From positions 216,826-280,825 of the forward strand of contig JAJFVL010000017.1 of the NCBI GenBank assembly GCA_021371855.1: 64,000 bases of DNA, in the 5' to 3' direction. Under the pieces are notes generated by a model. The model was given only the letters and a program-made list of their open reading frames with translations, had not been told where the DNA came from and did no database searches. The translations under genes were made by a program, and so were the position numbers. The DNA comes from Bacteroidales bacterium. Lineage in GTDB: Bacteria > Bacteroidota > Bacteroidia > Bacteroidales > VadinHA17. Positions 8,245-18,190 of the stretch are shown one piece after another. Positions within the stretch are counted from its first letter, which is position 1, and each line of letters begins with the position of its first letter.

Positions 8245-9489
8245 ATGAATTTACCATATTTCATAGCACACAGGCTCATTAGAGGAAGACGTGAAGAGAC
8301 ATCCTTTTCACGTCCGATAAATGTAATTGCCATTATTGGTATTGCCATGGGCCTTGCTGTGATGATACTTTCAGTAGCCATTCTTACAGGTTTTAAAAAA
8401 CAGATCAGGGAGAAGGTCGTAGGCTTCGGATCGCATATACAGATTACGAATTTTGATTCGAACATATCGTTCGAAACTACACCAATAAGCGACACACAGG
8501 ATTTTGTCCCTAAAATAAAACAGATTCCGGGGATCAGCCATATGCAGGTGTTTGCCACAAAGGCAGGGATCATCAAGACTGATGAAGAGATTCAGGGTGT
8601 TGTTTTAAAAGGTGTAGGGAGTGATTTCGACTGGAGCTACTTCAGCAGCAATATAGTTGATGGTTCAGTGTTCACGGTGAATGACACCAGCAGAACTGAT
8701 AAAGTGATCATATCCAAAAAGATATCAGACTTGCTCCGGCTTCATACAGGAGATTCATTCGTCATGCATTTTGTCCAGGATCCTCCCAGGATGAGAAAAT
8801 TCACGATAAGTGGCATCTACGAAACAAGTCTTGAAGAATTTGATAAGATATACGTCTTCTGCGATATCGGGCATATAAAAAAGCTAAACGGATGGAACGA
8901 TGACCAGGTGAGCGGATTTGAAATATTCATTGATGATTTTGATGCACTCGATCCCATGACCGAAGCGGTAAGGGATGCTATTGGTTACAGAATAACTGAA
9001 GAAGACTCAAAATTTAAGGTTACCAATATCAGGATTAAATATCCTCAGATATTCGACTGGCTTAACTTTCAGGATGTCAATGTTTTCATAATAATTTTCC
9101 TCATGCTGATTGTAGCAGGATTTAATATGATATCTGGTCTGCTTATTCTCATTCTTGAGAAAACAAATATGATTGGGATCCTTAAAGCTCTCGGTTCGGA
9201 AGACATGACAATACGCAGGATTTTTCTGTATCAGGCTGCATATCTGATAGGGAAAGGATTATTATGGGGCAATCTGGTTGGAATCGGACTTGCTTTTCTT
9301 CAGCTTAAAACAGGATTGATCACCCTTGATGCTACTTCATATTATATAAAAACGGTACCCATCAACATGGAATTGACTCATATACTGATGCTTAATGCCG
9401 GAACAATGTTTGCCATAATAATAATGCTCCTTGTTCCGTCAAAGCTTATAAGCAGAATAACCCCTGTAAAAGCAATCAGGTACGACTAG
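8245..9489 (+). CDS. LolC/LolE-type ABC transporter permease
   Basis: The ATG at 8245 is chosen over the adjacent in-frame TTG; the product has 414 residues. It starts with FIAHRLIRGRR, then SRPINVIAIIGIAMGLAVMI, the first membrane helix typical of LolC/E. A large periplasmic MacB-like domain (about 50-260) follows, then three C-terminal helices of an FtsX domain (about 275-300, 320-345, 375-400). It ends RITPVKAIRYD, the usual PxxAxR tail. The family extracts lipoproteins from the inner membrane for sorting to the outer membrane. No ATPase gene is adjacent, which is normal in Bacteroidota. LolC and LolE cannot be separated from sequence alone. Confidence 0.88.
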   Translation: MNLPYFIAHRLIRGRREETSFSRPINVIAIIGIAMGLAVMILSVAILTGFKKQIREKVVGFGSHIQITNFDSNISFETTPISDTQDFVPKIKQIPGISHMQVFATKAGIIKTDEEIQGVVLKGVGSDFDWSYFSSNIVDGSVFTVNDTSRTDKVIISKKISDLLRLHTGDSFVMHFVQDPPRMRKFTISGIYETSLEEFDKIYVFCDIGHIKKLNGWNDDQVSGFEIFIDDFDALDPMTEAVRDAIGYRITEEDSKFKVTNIRIKYPQIFDWLNFQDVNVFIIIFLMLIVAGFNMISGLLILILEKTNMIGILKALGSEDMTIRRIFLYQAAYLIGKGLLWGNLVGIGLAFLQLKTGLITLDATSYYIKTVPINMELTHILMLNAGTMFAIIIMLLVPSKLISRITPVKAIRYD

Positions 9490-9532
9490 AAGAAGATCTC
9501 TCACTTTGCGGACACCCCTGGCTCTTCCTGAA

Positions 9533-10990
9533 TTATTTGGAAGCCGTTAAAGAGCTATTTTTACCCTCGGGTATAATATTCTTATAGTGTTCAAATCTGG
9601 TCAGAATCTCACTTACAAAATTCACAGATTCATTTCCCTTGAAATATCCGCATTTGACTACAATATCGTTATAATATCGAGGGTCATACTTTTTTGTTAA
9701 CCAGATTGCAACATTGCCATCCCATTTCTGAGGATTCATTCCGTTTTTCTCAGCAAGATGCATTGCATCCAGAACATGCCCCGGACCAGCATTATAAGCA
9801 GCAAGAATAAAATTAAGCCTCTCCTTTTCATCTGAAATTTTCGGATTGAAAATTGAATGAAGCCAGTTGATATACATAATACCCGCCTTCAGATTATTTT
9901 CCGGAGAAGATGTAATATCAATTCCGAAATTTTTCCCGGTGACAGGCATGATCTGCATCAAACCATACGCCCCTGATAAAGATCTCACATTCGGATTGAA
10001 TCGCGACTCCTGACATATCAGAGAAGCCAGTAAACGCCAGTCCCATTTAATTATATCACTGTACTTTTTAATAATGTCGTCATATTTCGATACTTTCCCG
10101 GTACTCTGTGCATAATAGTCACTTTTTACAATTATGCTTGACCGTGAATTATTGAAATATTTAGAATGGAGCAACGCATATGATTCTGTTTTCTTATACA
10201 TTGTTATCCAGTTGTTCAGTTTGAGCAGCAGAGAATCTGACTTGTTCTTTCTTACTGCCCATGCAAGGCTCTGGGGAAAGCTTACCGGGGTACTGACATC
10301 AATATCCGGATAATATGTAGAATTTACCATGGCAACATTCTCATCACAAACAGTATAATCAATATCTCCGTTTGCTACGTATCTGATCAGTTTTTCCGCA
10401 TCGTACGGAACTTCAACAATATTTATTGAATCCCCTATTTCTTTTGACAGAGCAACGAGTTGCTCGACATGCGAGGATCCCCCCTGAACGTATATAGTTT
10501 TCCTTGCCAGGCCAAGCTGGTCCCTGATAAGACAATGATCAATATCATCATATGTTAATGAGCGCCAGTTTCGGGGTTTCCTTTGAACCAGAACCTGCCT
10601 GGTCTCTTCAATTGGCTGAGTGAAAAGAAAATCTTTTTTTCTTGATGAATTTACTGTAAGCCCTATAGCCAGAACGTCAGCTTCGCCCGATTTAAGCATC
10701 CCGAACGCACGTTCCAGGCTATTCTCAGTAACAATCTCTATATCAAGCCCAAGATAATATGATAATGCCTGAAAAAGTTCATAATGAAATCCCATCGGTT
10801 CACCCTTGTAAATAAAATAATTCGTTGAATTAAAATCTGTTACCGCAATCAGTTTTCCTCTTTTCTGTATTGAACCAAGATCGAAAGAAACACAATTACT
10901 GTCAGATTTTTTATAATCAGGGTTACTATCGGAACAGAAAAATAAAACTGCTCCCAGGAATATCCACAGAAATATTAACCTTTTAATCAA
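9533..10990 (-). CDS. mltF: MltF-like membrane-bound lytic transglycosylase
   Basis: This 485-residue protein has an N-terminal signal with a possible lipoprotein Cys (LFFCSDS, Cys19). A periplasmic solute-binding domain (SBP_bac_3, about 40-275) follows: GKLIAVTDFN, EADVLAIGLTVN. A C-terminal SLT domain (about 305-450) carries the catalytic Glu in SLICQESRFNP, plus GAYGLMQIMP and AAYNAGPGHV. This two-domain order is that of MltF, which cleaves the MurNAc-GlcNAc bond to give 1,6-anhydro ends and is modulated by its binding domain. It lies just downstream of the porin gene but probably has its own promoter. Confidence 0.9.
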   Translation of the reverse strand: MIKRLIFLWIFLGAVLFFCSDSNPDYKKSDSNCVSFDLGSIQKRGKLIAVTDFNSTNYFIYKGEPMGFHYELFQALSYYLGLDIEIVTENSLERAFGMLKSGEADVLAIGLTVNSSRKKDFLFTQPIEETRQVLVQRKPRNWRSLTYDDIDHCLIRDQLGLARKTIYVQGGSSHVEQLVALSKEIGDSINIVEVPYDAEKLIRYVANGDIDYTVCDENVAMVNSTYYPDIDVSTPVSFPQSLAWAVRKNKSDSLLLKLNNWITMYKKTESYALLHSKYFNNSRSSIIVKSDYYAQSTGKVSKYDDIIKKYSDIIKWDWRLLASLICQESRFNPNVRSLSGAYGLMQIMPVTGKNFGIDITSSPENNLKAGIMYINWLHSIFNPKISDEKERLNFILAAYNAGPGHVLDAMHLAEKNGMNPQKWDGNVAIWLTKKYDPRYYNDIVVKCGYFKGNESVNFVSEILTRFEHYKNIIPEGKNSSLTASK

Positions 10991-11011
10991 TGAAAATGAA
11001 TTAATTTAACA

Positions 11012-11036
11012 TTTGCCTGAAAAGCAGGCAAAGATA
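11012..11036 (-). promoter_or_regulatory. Hairpin overlapping a -7 box between porin and mltF
   Basis: TTTGCCTG (11012-11019) pairs with CAGGCAAA (11025-11032) around a 5-base loop. On the minus strand TATCTTTG (11036 to 11029) fits the TAnnTTTG -7 consensus for mltF and shares four bases with the stem. The hairpin lies 15 bp past the porin stop but lacks a clean T-run, so a terminator role is uncertain. No -33 element was found. Confidence 0.4.
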
Positions 11037-11046
11037 CAATTTTTTC

Positions 11047-12972
11047 TTAATTGTAGAAAGTCCATGCCAGACCATAGCGTAACATTCTGATATTCATAGG
11101 ATAAGAAGGAACCATCTCGTAATCATAACCCATGAATCCGGAATTTGCATGATCCAGCATAATAAAGAGTCTTGTCCTTTTGATCTTAATATTCACAAAG
11201 ACATTCACGAAAGGGTAATTACCGGTTGTTTTCTGATCCTGGCGGAAAAATCTGCCTGTTGCCGGCATATACGAGTAGGGGTAATATTCAGTATGATAGG
11301 TCACATCCGCTCCAAGTTGAGTGTTCAGCCGTCCGTTGGTTTTCTCAAATCTGAAGAGATGTTCAAAGTAAGCGGCCGAACGGATAGAAGCCAAAGGGAG
11401 ATCAAGAATATCTTTATTGCTGCTCTTCTGAATAATTACATCACTGGCAAGATGGAATTTCCATATTTTGAATTCTTTGCTGACAGTCAAGGCTGCAACA
11501 GAGAGCCCTCCGTAATGCTGAGAAGGAAGAGCATCCTTATCAAAATCAGTATAATTATCGATAATTGCGTAATTGAACTTAATTTCAGCTTTACGGGCCG
11601 GATAAGAGAGAACTGATCCCAGATCGATTCTGAACTCTTTATCAAAATGGTTGTGCCATTCAAAATGGTTGCTTCCCCAATGCTCATACCAGTATGAAGG
11701 TAGCTGATTAGTAATACTGCCCGTTATCTTCCAAGCCACCCTTCCCTTTTTCAGATCGAACGATTTTGTTATTTCACCGTCAATATTAAAATCGCCTGAT
11801 CTGTATCCTGTCAGGAATAATTCGCCGGTTGCTACCCATTGGAACTTATCGCCTATGCTGTTATACAAACGTCCAACAAGTACATTATTGTTCTTTTTCC
11901 ATGAAGCTGTATCAGCTAATGTTGCAGTATCGTGAGTCGGAATGATCTGACTGTATTTAAATAGTTCATTTCGTATTCCGGCACCACCTCCAAGCCTGAA
12001 TTTTCGTGTGTCATCAGTTGTAAAATCGAACCTTAAAGTATTCTTAAGGTTTCTGGCATAGAGCGAGTCTGATGTAATTTTTGTACTTATGAAAGTAGTG
12101 TCATAGAATCCCGATTTAGCAGAATTGTCTGAATAGGTTCTTCCATTCGTTTCCAGTGCAAAAATATGGGAAAAAGTACCGCTCAATCCTAAAAATCCTG
12201 ATCGCTTATGAGCTGAACTATCAGTTTTCGCTTTAAAATTTTCACCCAAAGTGTACCGTTGTACCAGCAGTAAATTACGGTTTTTCAGAATACTGGTTGC
12301 TGCATCAAGGCTTCCCAGTCTTACAGGGACATCCCGGGTGTCAAGTACTTTTAGCTGACTGTTGTCAGATATCCCGCCATTTTCATAAGATGTTATATTA
12401 TTTATCCCGGCTGAAAAATAGAGTTTATATTTAGTACCGGTGTATGAAGAAAAAAATGTAAAGTCCTTATCCTGTGCTCTCTGGTAATTGTATTGCCCGA
12501 GATCGTATATAATATTGTAAATGAGTCCAAAGTTCAGAAATCTGTTTACGTTCTGCGTATGTCGTACCCTGAAAGTCTGTTCGGACGTTTCCTTCGGACC
12601 TGCGAATGACCAGTCTAATTCGGTAAAAGGAACCTGGGTATTCATAAATACAGCATTATCAGAGACATGCATGAAAGGATAGTAAAAGCTGTATAGAAAT
12701 TTATCCGGATCTGTTATCCTGTCAAAAAAGTTGATCTGATAAAATGGCAGTCCATAATTACCCAGAGTAGCATTAACCGGAGAGTACCTGTCTGCAACTT
12801 TAAAACGGTTACATAACGAAAAAACCGTATCCAAAGGGATATTAACCTCTTCGGAGAAATCAGAAGAGAGATTCCATTGTTTAAGGATCCTCGGTTTTAA
12901 AGTGTCCTGTTTCTGGGCATATAAGACTGAAGAAAAGGCAAGAAGCGCTATTATGGAAACATGTCTGATCAT
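11047..12972 (-). CDS. Putative porin (Porin_10 type)
   Basis: The ATG at 12972 is preferred; a TTG three codons earlier falls inside the likely -7 box. The product is about 641 residues with a signal peptide (ALLAFSSVLYA, cleaved before QKQDT). The mature N-terminus (VADRYSPVNATLGNYGLPFYQINFFDR) and LDWSFAGPKETSEQ are typical of the large Bacteroidota putative porin family PF14121. The remainder is an extended series of antiparallel strands, closing with MLRYGLAWTFYN, ending in an aromatic as outer-membrane barrels do. It should be a general or substrate-selective outer-membrane channel. It lies 117 bp downstream of ftsZ but with its own promoter. Confidence 0.8.
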   Translation of the reverse strand: MIRHVSIIALLAFSSVLYAQKQDTLKPRILKQWNLSSDFSEEVNIPLDTVFSLCNRFKVADRYSPVNATLGNYGLPFYQINFFDRITDPDKFLYSFYYPFMHVSDNAVFMNTQVPFTELDWSFAGPKETSEQTFRVRHTQNVNRFLNFGLIYNIIYDLGQYNYQRAQDKDFTFFSSYTGTKYKLYFSAGINNITSYENGGISDNSQLKVLDTRDVPVRLGSLDAATSILKNRNLLLVQRYTLGENFKAKTDSSAHKRSGFLGLSGTFSHIFALETNGRTYSDNSAKSGFYDTTFISTKITSDSLYARNLKNTLRFDFTTDDTRKFRLGGGAGIRNELFKYSQIIPTHDTATLADTASWKKNNNVLVGRLYNSIGDKFQWVATGELFLTGYRSGDFNIDGEITKSFDLKKGRVAWKITGSITNQLPSYWYEHWGSNHFEWHNHFDKEFRIDLGSVLSYPARKAEIKFNYAIIDNYTDFDKDALPSQHYGGLSVAALTVSKEFKIWKFHLASDVIIQKSSNKDILDLPLASIRSAAYFEHLFRFEKTNGRLNTQLGADVTYHTEYYPYSYMPATGRFFRQDQKTTGNYPFVNVFVNIKIKRTRLFIMLDHANSGFMGYDYEMVPSYPMNIRMLRYGLAWTFYN

Positions 12973-12978
12973 CAGCCG

Positions 12979-13012
12979 CAAATATAGAAAATATGACAGA
13001 GATTTTCACAAA
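12979..13012 (-). promoter_or_regulatory. Putative porin promoter, leaderless or nearly so
   Basis: Read on the minus strand, TTTG (13012 to 13009) and TATATTTG (12986 to 12979) match the -33 and -7 consensus with a 22-bp spacer. The ATG at 12972 starts 6 bp after the -7 box, so transcription would begin at or within a few bases of the start codon. Confidence 0.5.
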
Positions 13013-13089
13013 AGTTAGATAATCTGTCCCGCTATGCTTTATATGCACTCAAATATTTCCCCGGTTTCCGGTTTCCGTCCTGCTATCCC

Positions 13090-14577
13090 TTAATCGACAT
13101 TATCATTAAGGTAAGCGTTGTTCTCCCTTAACACCGGCTCGTCGTCATCATCGGAAGTCAATGTGAACTTTGACAGTTTACTTTTTTCCGAGCCCTTTTC
13201 ATTTGCATTAATTGACAGATTTCTTCTTACGTATGCAGGGACATCTTCAAATGTATCGATATTCTCCTTCATGGTTTTATTTGACAGACCTTCTTTTTTC
13301 AGAAGGTTTTGCATATGCTTGACCTTTTTTAAAGTTGCTTCAGGTTTCTCAAAGTCTTCTTCATTATTTTCCGAATGTCTGTTCCGGAAATCGCTCATCT
13401 CTTCACTGAGTTCAAGATTAAAATCGATCACACCCTGTGATTCTTCTTCAAAATCTGTTATGATTGATTTTTTGCCTTTCTCATGCACGGAAAATACATC
13501 CTTACCGGTTTCAGGAATAATGTGGCCAGGAATTGCATTCATATTTGTCAGTAACTCCACTTTACTTGGTTTTTTTGGCTTATACGGCTGGAAAATACTG
13601 TTCGATTCAAAGCCTGTTGCAATAACCGTAACACAAATCTCTTCGTTAAGATTTTCATCTTTCGAGAGACCTCTGATTATCAATGCCTCATCTGATGCTG
13701 CATCGTACATATAATCAGTTATTTCACCAAGTTCATCCATTGTGAGCTCATGTTCTCCGACTCCCGAAGAAATATTTATCAGAATACTGTTTGCCCCTGT
13801 GACGTCATTGGAATTTAAAAGAGGAGAAGAAAGAGCATCCTCGATGGCTTTAATTGCCCGGTTCTCGCCTGCAGCCTTTCCCATTCCCATGATAGCAACT
13901 CCCGAATTCTTCATAACTGTTTCCACATCGGCAAAATCGACATTTATATACCCTGTAACAGTAATTATCTCCGCAATACCTTTTACGGCTGTAGTCAGGA
14001 TATCGTCTGCTTTTGCAAAAGCCGTCGAAACAGCCTGATTACCATATATCTCCCTGAGTTTTTCGTTGTTAATAACCAGCAAAGAGTCAACATAATCTTT
14101 AAGCTCCGTGACGCCATCAATTGCCTGCCGAATACGTACTTTCCCTTCTGATTTAAAAGGAATTGTAACAACAGCGATAGTGAGCAGCCCGGCTTCCTTG
14201 CATGCTTTTGCAATAACCGGTGTAGCTCCGGTACCGGTACCTCCACCCATTCCGGTCGTAATAAAAACCATCTTTGTATTGCCCGACAATGCATCCATTA
14301 CATCATCGAGATTTTCGATAGCCGCCTGTTTACCGACTTCCGGTTTGCTACCCGCACCTCTGCCTTCAGTAAGGGATTCCCCAATCTGGACCTTTATCGG
14401 CACCGGGCTCTTTGTGAGCGCCTGGTGATCGGTATTGCAAACGACGAAATTCACATCTTTGATACCCTTTTCAAACATGTGATTAACGGCGTTATTACCA
14501 CCGCCTCCGATTCCAAGGACTTTAATAATCGACGATCTCTCTACAGGCAGATCAAAGTTCATTATATCGTCTGACAT
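13090..14577 (-). CDS. ftsZ: Cell division GTPase FtsZ
   Basis: This 495-residue tubulin homologue forms the cytokinetic ring. The GTPase domain has GIGGGGNNAVNHM near residue 21 and the tubulin signature GGGTGTGATP (about 110-119). The T7 synergy region contains NVDFADV. The core ends near residue 330 and is followed by a long, acidic, low-complexity linker of about 140 residues. A conserved C-terminal peptide (ENNAYLNDNVD) should bind FtsA. The extended linker is usual for Bacteroidota. It is the last gene of the dcw cluster, 56 bp after ftsA. The gene usually found next in the E. coli cluster, lpxC, is absent. Confidence 0.98.
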   Translation of the reverse strand: MSDDIMNFDLPVERSSIIKVLGIGGGGNNAVNHMFEKGIKDVNFVVCNTDHQALTKSPVPIKVQIGESLTEGRGAGSKPEVGKQAAIENLDDVMDALSGNTKMVFITTGMGGGTGTGATPVIAKACKEAGLLTIAVVTIPFKSEGKVRIRQAIDGVTELKDYVDSLLVINNEKLREIYGNQAVSTAFAKADDILTTAVKGIAEIITVTGYINVDFADVETVMKNSGVAIMGMGKAAGENRAIKAIEDALSSPLLNSNDVTGANSILINISSGVGEHELTMDELGEITDYMYDAASDEALIIRGLSKDENLNEEICVTVIATGFESNSIFQPYKPKKPSKVELLTNMNAIPGHIIPETGKDVFSVHEKGKKSIITDFEEESQGVIDFNLELSEEMSDFRNRHSENNEEDFEKPEATLKKVKHMQNLLKKEGLSNKTMKENIDTFEDVPAYVRRNLSINANEKGSEKSKLSKFTLTSDDDDEPVLRENNAYLNDNVD

Positions 14578-14633
14578 GGTATAATATTTAATTTATTATG
14601 AACAGTATATACTAAAACGCAAATCCATATTTG

Positions 14634-16001
14634 TCAATTGATAGGCTGATCTTCAACCTCAAACATTTTTGAAAGCATACTTTTTATTTTTTCAGTAAGA
14701 GATATCCTTTCATCTTCCTGAACCTCAGTCTCGAATCTGGTTTCCTCCACTTTCTCCTGGTGTTCATGCTTCTGTTCCACAACAATGACTTCCGGTCTGG
14801 CATACTCTTCCTGGGGACCTGCATTGAATGACTTTTTGTACGTCTCAAGATAATCGAACCCCCTCATTATCAATCCTACACTTGTTGCATACATTGGCTG
14901 GTTAATCTCATTTTTTGCCGAACCTGCAAGATGCTCATTCGGAAGACCAATCCTTACATCCATCGCTGTTTTAAACTTCATTAATTGAGGCAGATGTCTC
15001 AACATGGCCCCGCCACCAGTAATTACGACACCTGCTGCAAGTTTATCGGCATAGCCTGAATTCTGAATCTCAAAATTAACCGCGTCAATTATTTCCTCCA
15101 TCCTAGACTGAATAATATATGCAAGGCTCTTGAATGATATCTCCTTCGGATTTCGTCCGCTTATGCCCGGTATGGATACCACTTTATCTTCAGGTGCTAT
15201 GTCGCCGAGAGCCGAACCATACTGAACCTTAAGCTGTTCAGCATATCTCTGAAGAATTGAGCACCCCTCTTTAATATCCTTCGTTACAACATTTCCTCCA
15301 AACGGGATCACTGCAGTATGACGAATAATATTATCATAATATACTGCGACATCCGTTGTCCCGCCTCCGATATCCACAAGTACAACTCCAGCCTCTTTTT
15401 CATCTTCGGTAAGTACTGCATCTGACGAAGCAAGTGGTTCAAGTACCATATCCTTAACAGTCAGATTTGCTTTTCGTATACATTTTTCAATGTTCTTTGC
15501 TGCAGCTACCTGACCGATTACAATATGAAAATTTGCCTCCAGCCGTCTTCCGCACATTCCAATCGGACTTTTAACTCCTGTCTCATTATCGACAATGAAA
15601 TTCTGAGGAATAACATGGATTATCTCTTCCCCGATGTCGATATGAATTTTATGCATGTCTTCGATCAGTTTGAAGACCTCCTCTTTTTTTATTTCGTCAT
15701 CATAATTCTCGCGTGTAATGTAACCACGGTTCTTCATACTTTTAATATGCTGACCGGCAATTCCCACAAAAACCTCAGAAAACTGAATCCCCGATCTTTT
15801 CTGTACATCATTCACAGTAGTCTGAATAGCGGTAACTGTCTCTTCAATATTAAGGACGACACCTCTTTTCACACCTCGTGAAAGAGCTTTGCTAAGTCCG
15901 AGAATCTCGATCTTTCCTTTCTCGTTTTTTTTGCCGACAATAGCCACAATTTTTGTGGTTCCGATGTCGATTGCTGCTACATACTGTTCCGTTTTGTTCA
16001 T
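14634..16001 (-). CDS. ftsA: Cell division actin-like protein FtsA
   Basis: This 455-residue protein is an actin-fold ATPase that tethers FtsZ to the membrane and links it to periplasmic divisome parts. Visible are phosphate-1 motif AIDIGTTKIVAIVG (residues 10-23), the SHS2/1C insertion (about 85-165), phosphate-2 VDIGGGTTDVAVY and adenosine motif VITGGGAML. A charged linker from about 395 leads to a C-terminal amphipathic helix (LTEKIKSMLSKMF) for membrane binding. It follows ftsQ by 21 bp and precedes ftsZ by 56 bp, as expected in the cluster. Confidence 0.97.
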   Translation of the reverse strand: MNKTEQYVAAIDIGTTKIVAIVGKKNEKGKIEILGLSKALSRGVKRGVVLNIEETVTAIQTTVNDVQKRSGIQFSEVFVGIAGQHIKSMKNRGYITRENYDDEIKKEEVFKLIEDMHKIHIDIGEEIIHVIPQNFIVDNETGVKSPIGMCGRRLEANFHIVIGQVAAAKNIEKCIRKANLTVKDMVLEPLASSDAVLTEDEKEAGVVLVDIGGGTTDVAVYYDNIIRHTAVIPFGGNVVTKDIKEGCSILQRYAEQLKVQYGSALGDIAPEDKVVSIPGISGRNPKEISFKSLAYIIQSRMEEIIDAVNFEIQNSGYADKLAAGVVITGGGAMLRHLPQLMKFKTAMDVRIGLPNEHLAGSAKNEINQPMYATSVGLIMRGFDYLETYKKSFNAGPQEEYARPEVIVVEQKHEHQEKVEETRFETEVQEDERISLTEKIKSMLSKMFEVEDQPIN

Positions 16002-16022
16002 AACTTATATGGTTGTTTCTGA

Positions 16023-16802
16023 TTATCTCCTTTTACATACTATCTGGTCTCTGTATTCCAGATTTATCAACGAATACTTATTCCATCCAACCTCAGGCAT
16101 AACTTTGTCGTAAAATGCTTCCAGTTTTCTCAGCTTTCCTCTGAAGTCTTCGGTTGATCCCAGATGCACCCTCTGATTACCAACACGTGGTATAAGATCA
16201 AGTTCATCATTATGATCCACATATATCTGATCGATCTGTGCCGACCAGAAATCATCGTCATTTATATATTCAACAAAATGGTAAATATCCTTAAGAACTG
16301 TGCTTTTTATACTTGTATCCAGTACGCTTACTCCGTTTAGCATGGCTGAGGTTATATTCACATTGCCACCTATTACATGTAACCTCGGTGTGTAAAGATT
16401 CCGCTTTCTTACTACCACCCCTTCGTTGTCAATAAAAAAGTCTCCTCCGCCATCCGGTATAACTCTCATGACCGGATCGCGTTGATCGGCATAAATATGT
16501 AGTATTCCATCAATTGTAACATATGCCTCTGCAACTTTTAATTCTCTCAATACATTAATTTTGTTCTCAATGTCAGAGACTGAAATATCCTTGACTTTTC
16601 TACCAAGAATTTTCCCTGAATTTCCATATGCAAGATTCAACAGCTGCCTTTTTGTAACAAGATGATAATCCGACGAATCTTTAATGCTTATTTCTACACC
16701 TATGCATGGTTTTGCTTTTACGGAACCAGCCATAAAAACCGGTATTACAATCAGGTATAACACAGGAATAAAAGATAATATTCTTAACAACTTCCGCTTC
16801 AT
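16023..16802 (-). CDS. ftsQ: Cell division protein FtsQ/DivIB
   Basis: This 259-residue bitopic protein has one N-terminal membrane helix (residues 8-25) and a periplasmic POTRA-like region (about 35-105, VEISIKDSSDYHLVTKRQLLN). It continues with the FtsQ beta domain (DQRDPVMRVIPDGGGDFFIDNEGVVV) and ends with QIVCKRR. Its start overlaps the murC stop by four bases (ATGA). In the FtsQLB complex it would bridge FtsA/FtsK and FtsI/FtsW. Sequence is weakly conserved in this family, but position and topology make the call firm. Confidence 0.9.
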   Translation of the reverse strand: MKRKLLRILSFIPVLYLIVIPVFMAGSVKAKPCIGVEISIKDSSDYHLVTKRQLLNLAYGNSGKILGRKVKDISVSDIENKINVLRELKVAEAYVTIDGILHIYADQRDPVMRVIPDGGGDFFIDNEGVVVRKRNLYTPRLHVIGGNVNITSAMLNGVSVLDTSIKSTVLKDIYHFVEYINDDDFWSAQIDQIYVDHNDELDLIPRVGNQRVHLGSTEDFRGKLRKLEAFYDKVMPEVGWNKYSLINLEYRDQIVCKRR

Positions 16803-18190
16803 CTCCTCTCCTCCCTTATCTTATCTTCAATCGGACCGACGAGAGCATCAATATTACCAGCTCCCATCGTAAGCAGGACGTCCAGTTTGCTCACATCAAG
16901 TTTCACGGGAATATCCTCTCTCTGTAACAATCTCTTATCAGGTAATTTCATTCTGTTAAAAATCATTTCTGAAGTAACTCCTTCTATTGGCTTCTCACGT
17001 GCAGGATATATGGGCAAAATGATCACCTCATCAAGTTCATCAAGAATGGCGGCAAATCCGTCGGCGTGGTCGCGGGTACGTGTAAAAAGATGGGGCTGGA
17101 ATATCCCTGTAATTTTTCTTCCTCCGAAATATTCTTTCACTGACTTTATGCAGGCCCTTATTTCTTCAGGATGATGAGCATAGTCATCAACATAGGTAAT
17201 CCCCGGCCTGTTGATCCTTATATCAAATCTTCGTCTTACTCCCTTAAACGTGATGACAGATTTTCTTATTTCCTGCTCCTTCACCCCGCACAAAGTAGCA
17301 ATAGCTATAGCCGCAGTAATGTTTTCAATATTTATAACACCCGGAAACGCAAAATGCAGATCTTTAATGATTGTTGCGGGTGTCTTAATATTGAACCTGT
17401 AATAATCTTTTTCATGACTGATATCGAATGCCCGGAAATCCGCCGCCGGGTCCAGTCCGTAGGTATAACATGTAACTCCTTCAGGGGCAACAATTTCTCT
17501 TCGTATTTTGCTGTTTACAACCAGTTTCCCTCCCGTCCTGATTTTTGAACAGAAAATATTATAGGCATCGACCATGGTGTTGCGATCGCCATAAATATCA
17601 AGATGGTCAGCATCAAGAGCGGTTATTACTGCCATAAGTGGTGTGAGCCTGTGAAACGAACGATCAAATTCATCAGCCTCAACGACAGTATACCTGCTAT
17701 CGCCCAACAGAAGATTTGAATCATAATTTTTTGAGATGCCCCCAAGAAAAGCTGAGCAATCAACCTCCGACTGTTTTAAAAGATGTGCGATCATTGTTGT
17801 GACCGTAGTTTTGCCGTGGGTGCCTGCAACTGCCAGTGTATCAGTATTGACTGAAATTTCGCCAAGAACCTCCGATCGTTTATAAAGCATGTATCCGTTA
17901 TCCCTGAAATAAGAAATGATCCTGTTCTCAGGTGGAACAGCAGGTGTGAAAACTATTATTACCTTATCTTTGTTTGAGACATTACCGAAGAGATGCGGCA
18001 GCAGATTCACATCATCTTCGTACGAAACATTACAGCCGTATTTAATTAAAGATTGAGTAACACCGCTTTCTGATCTGTCGTATCCGGCAACATTATAACC
18101 TGCTTTTGCAAAATAAAGTGCAATGGCGCTCATACCGATGCCCCCGATACCTATAAAGTAAAACCCTTCTATGTTTTTGAATTCAATCAT
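16799..18190 (-). CDS. murC: UDP-N-acetylmuramate--L-alanine ligase MurC
   Basis: This 463-residue cytoplasmic ligase adds the first amino acid of the peptidoglycan stem. It has the Rossmann motif IGIGGIGMSAIA at the N-terminus, ATP loop GTHGKTTVTTMI (about 117-128), ALDADHLDIYGD and DDYAHHPEEI, all diagnostic of MurC rather than Mpl (which is longer). It overlaps murG upstream and ftsQ downstream by four bases each, so translation is coupled. Confidence 0.97.
   Translation of the reverse strand: MIEFKNIEGFYFIGIGGIGMSAIALYFAKAGYNVAGYDRSESGVTQSLIKYGCNVSYEDDVNLLPHLFGNVSNKDKVIIVFTPAVPPENRIISYFRDNGYMLYKRSEVLGEISVNTDTLAVAGTHGKTTVTTMIAHLLKQSEVDCSAFLGGISKNYDSNLLLGDSRYTVVEADEFDRSFHRLTPLMAVITALDADHLDIYGDRNTMVDAYNIFCSKIRTGGKLVVNSKIRREIVAPEGVTCYTYGLDPAADFRAFDISHEKDYYRFNIKTPATIIKDLHFAFPGVINIENITAAIAIATLCGVKEQEIRKSVITFKGVRRRFDIRINRPGITYVDDYAHHPEEIRACIKSVKEYFGGRKITGIFQPHLFTRTRDHADGFAAILDELDEVIILPIYPAREKPIEGVTSEMIFNRMKLPDKRLLQREDIPVKLDVSKLDVLLTMGAGNIDALVGPIEDKIREERR

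Noticed and set aside
13118..14428. Several long plus-strand ORFs inside ftsZ
   Set aside because: Antisense shadows of a highly conserved gene with biased codon use.
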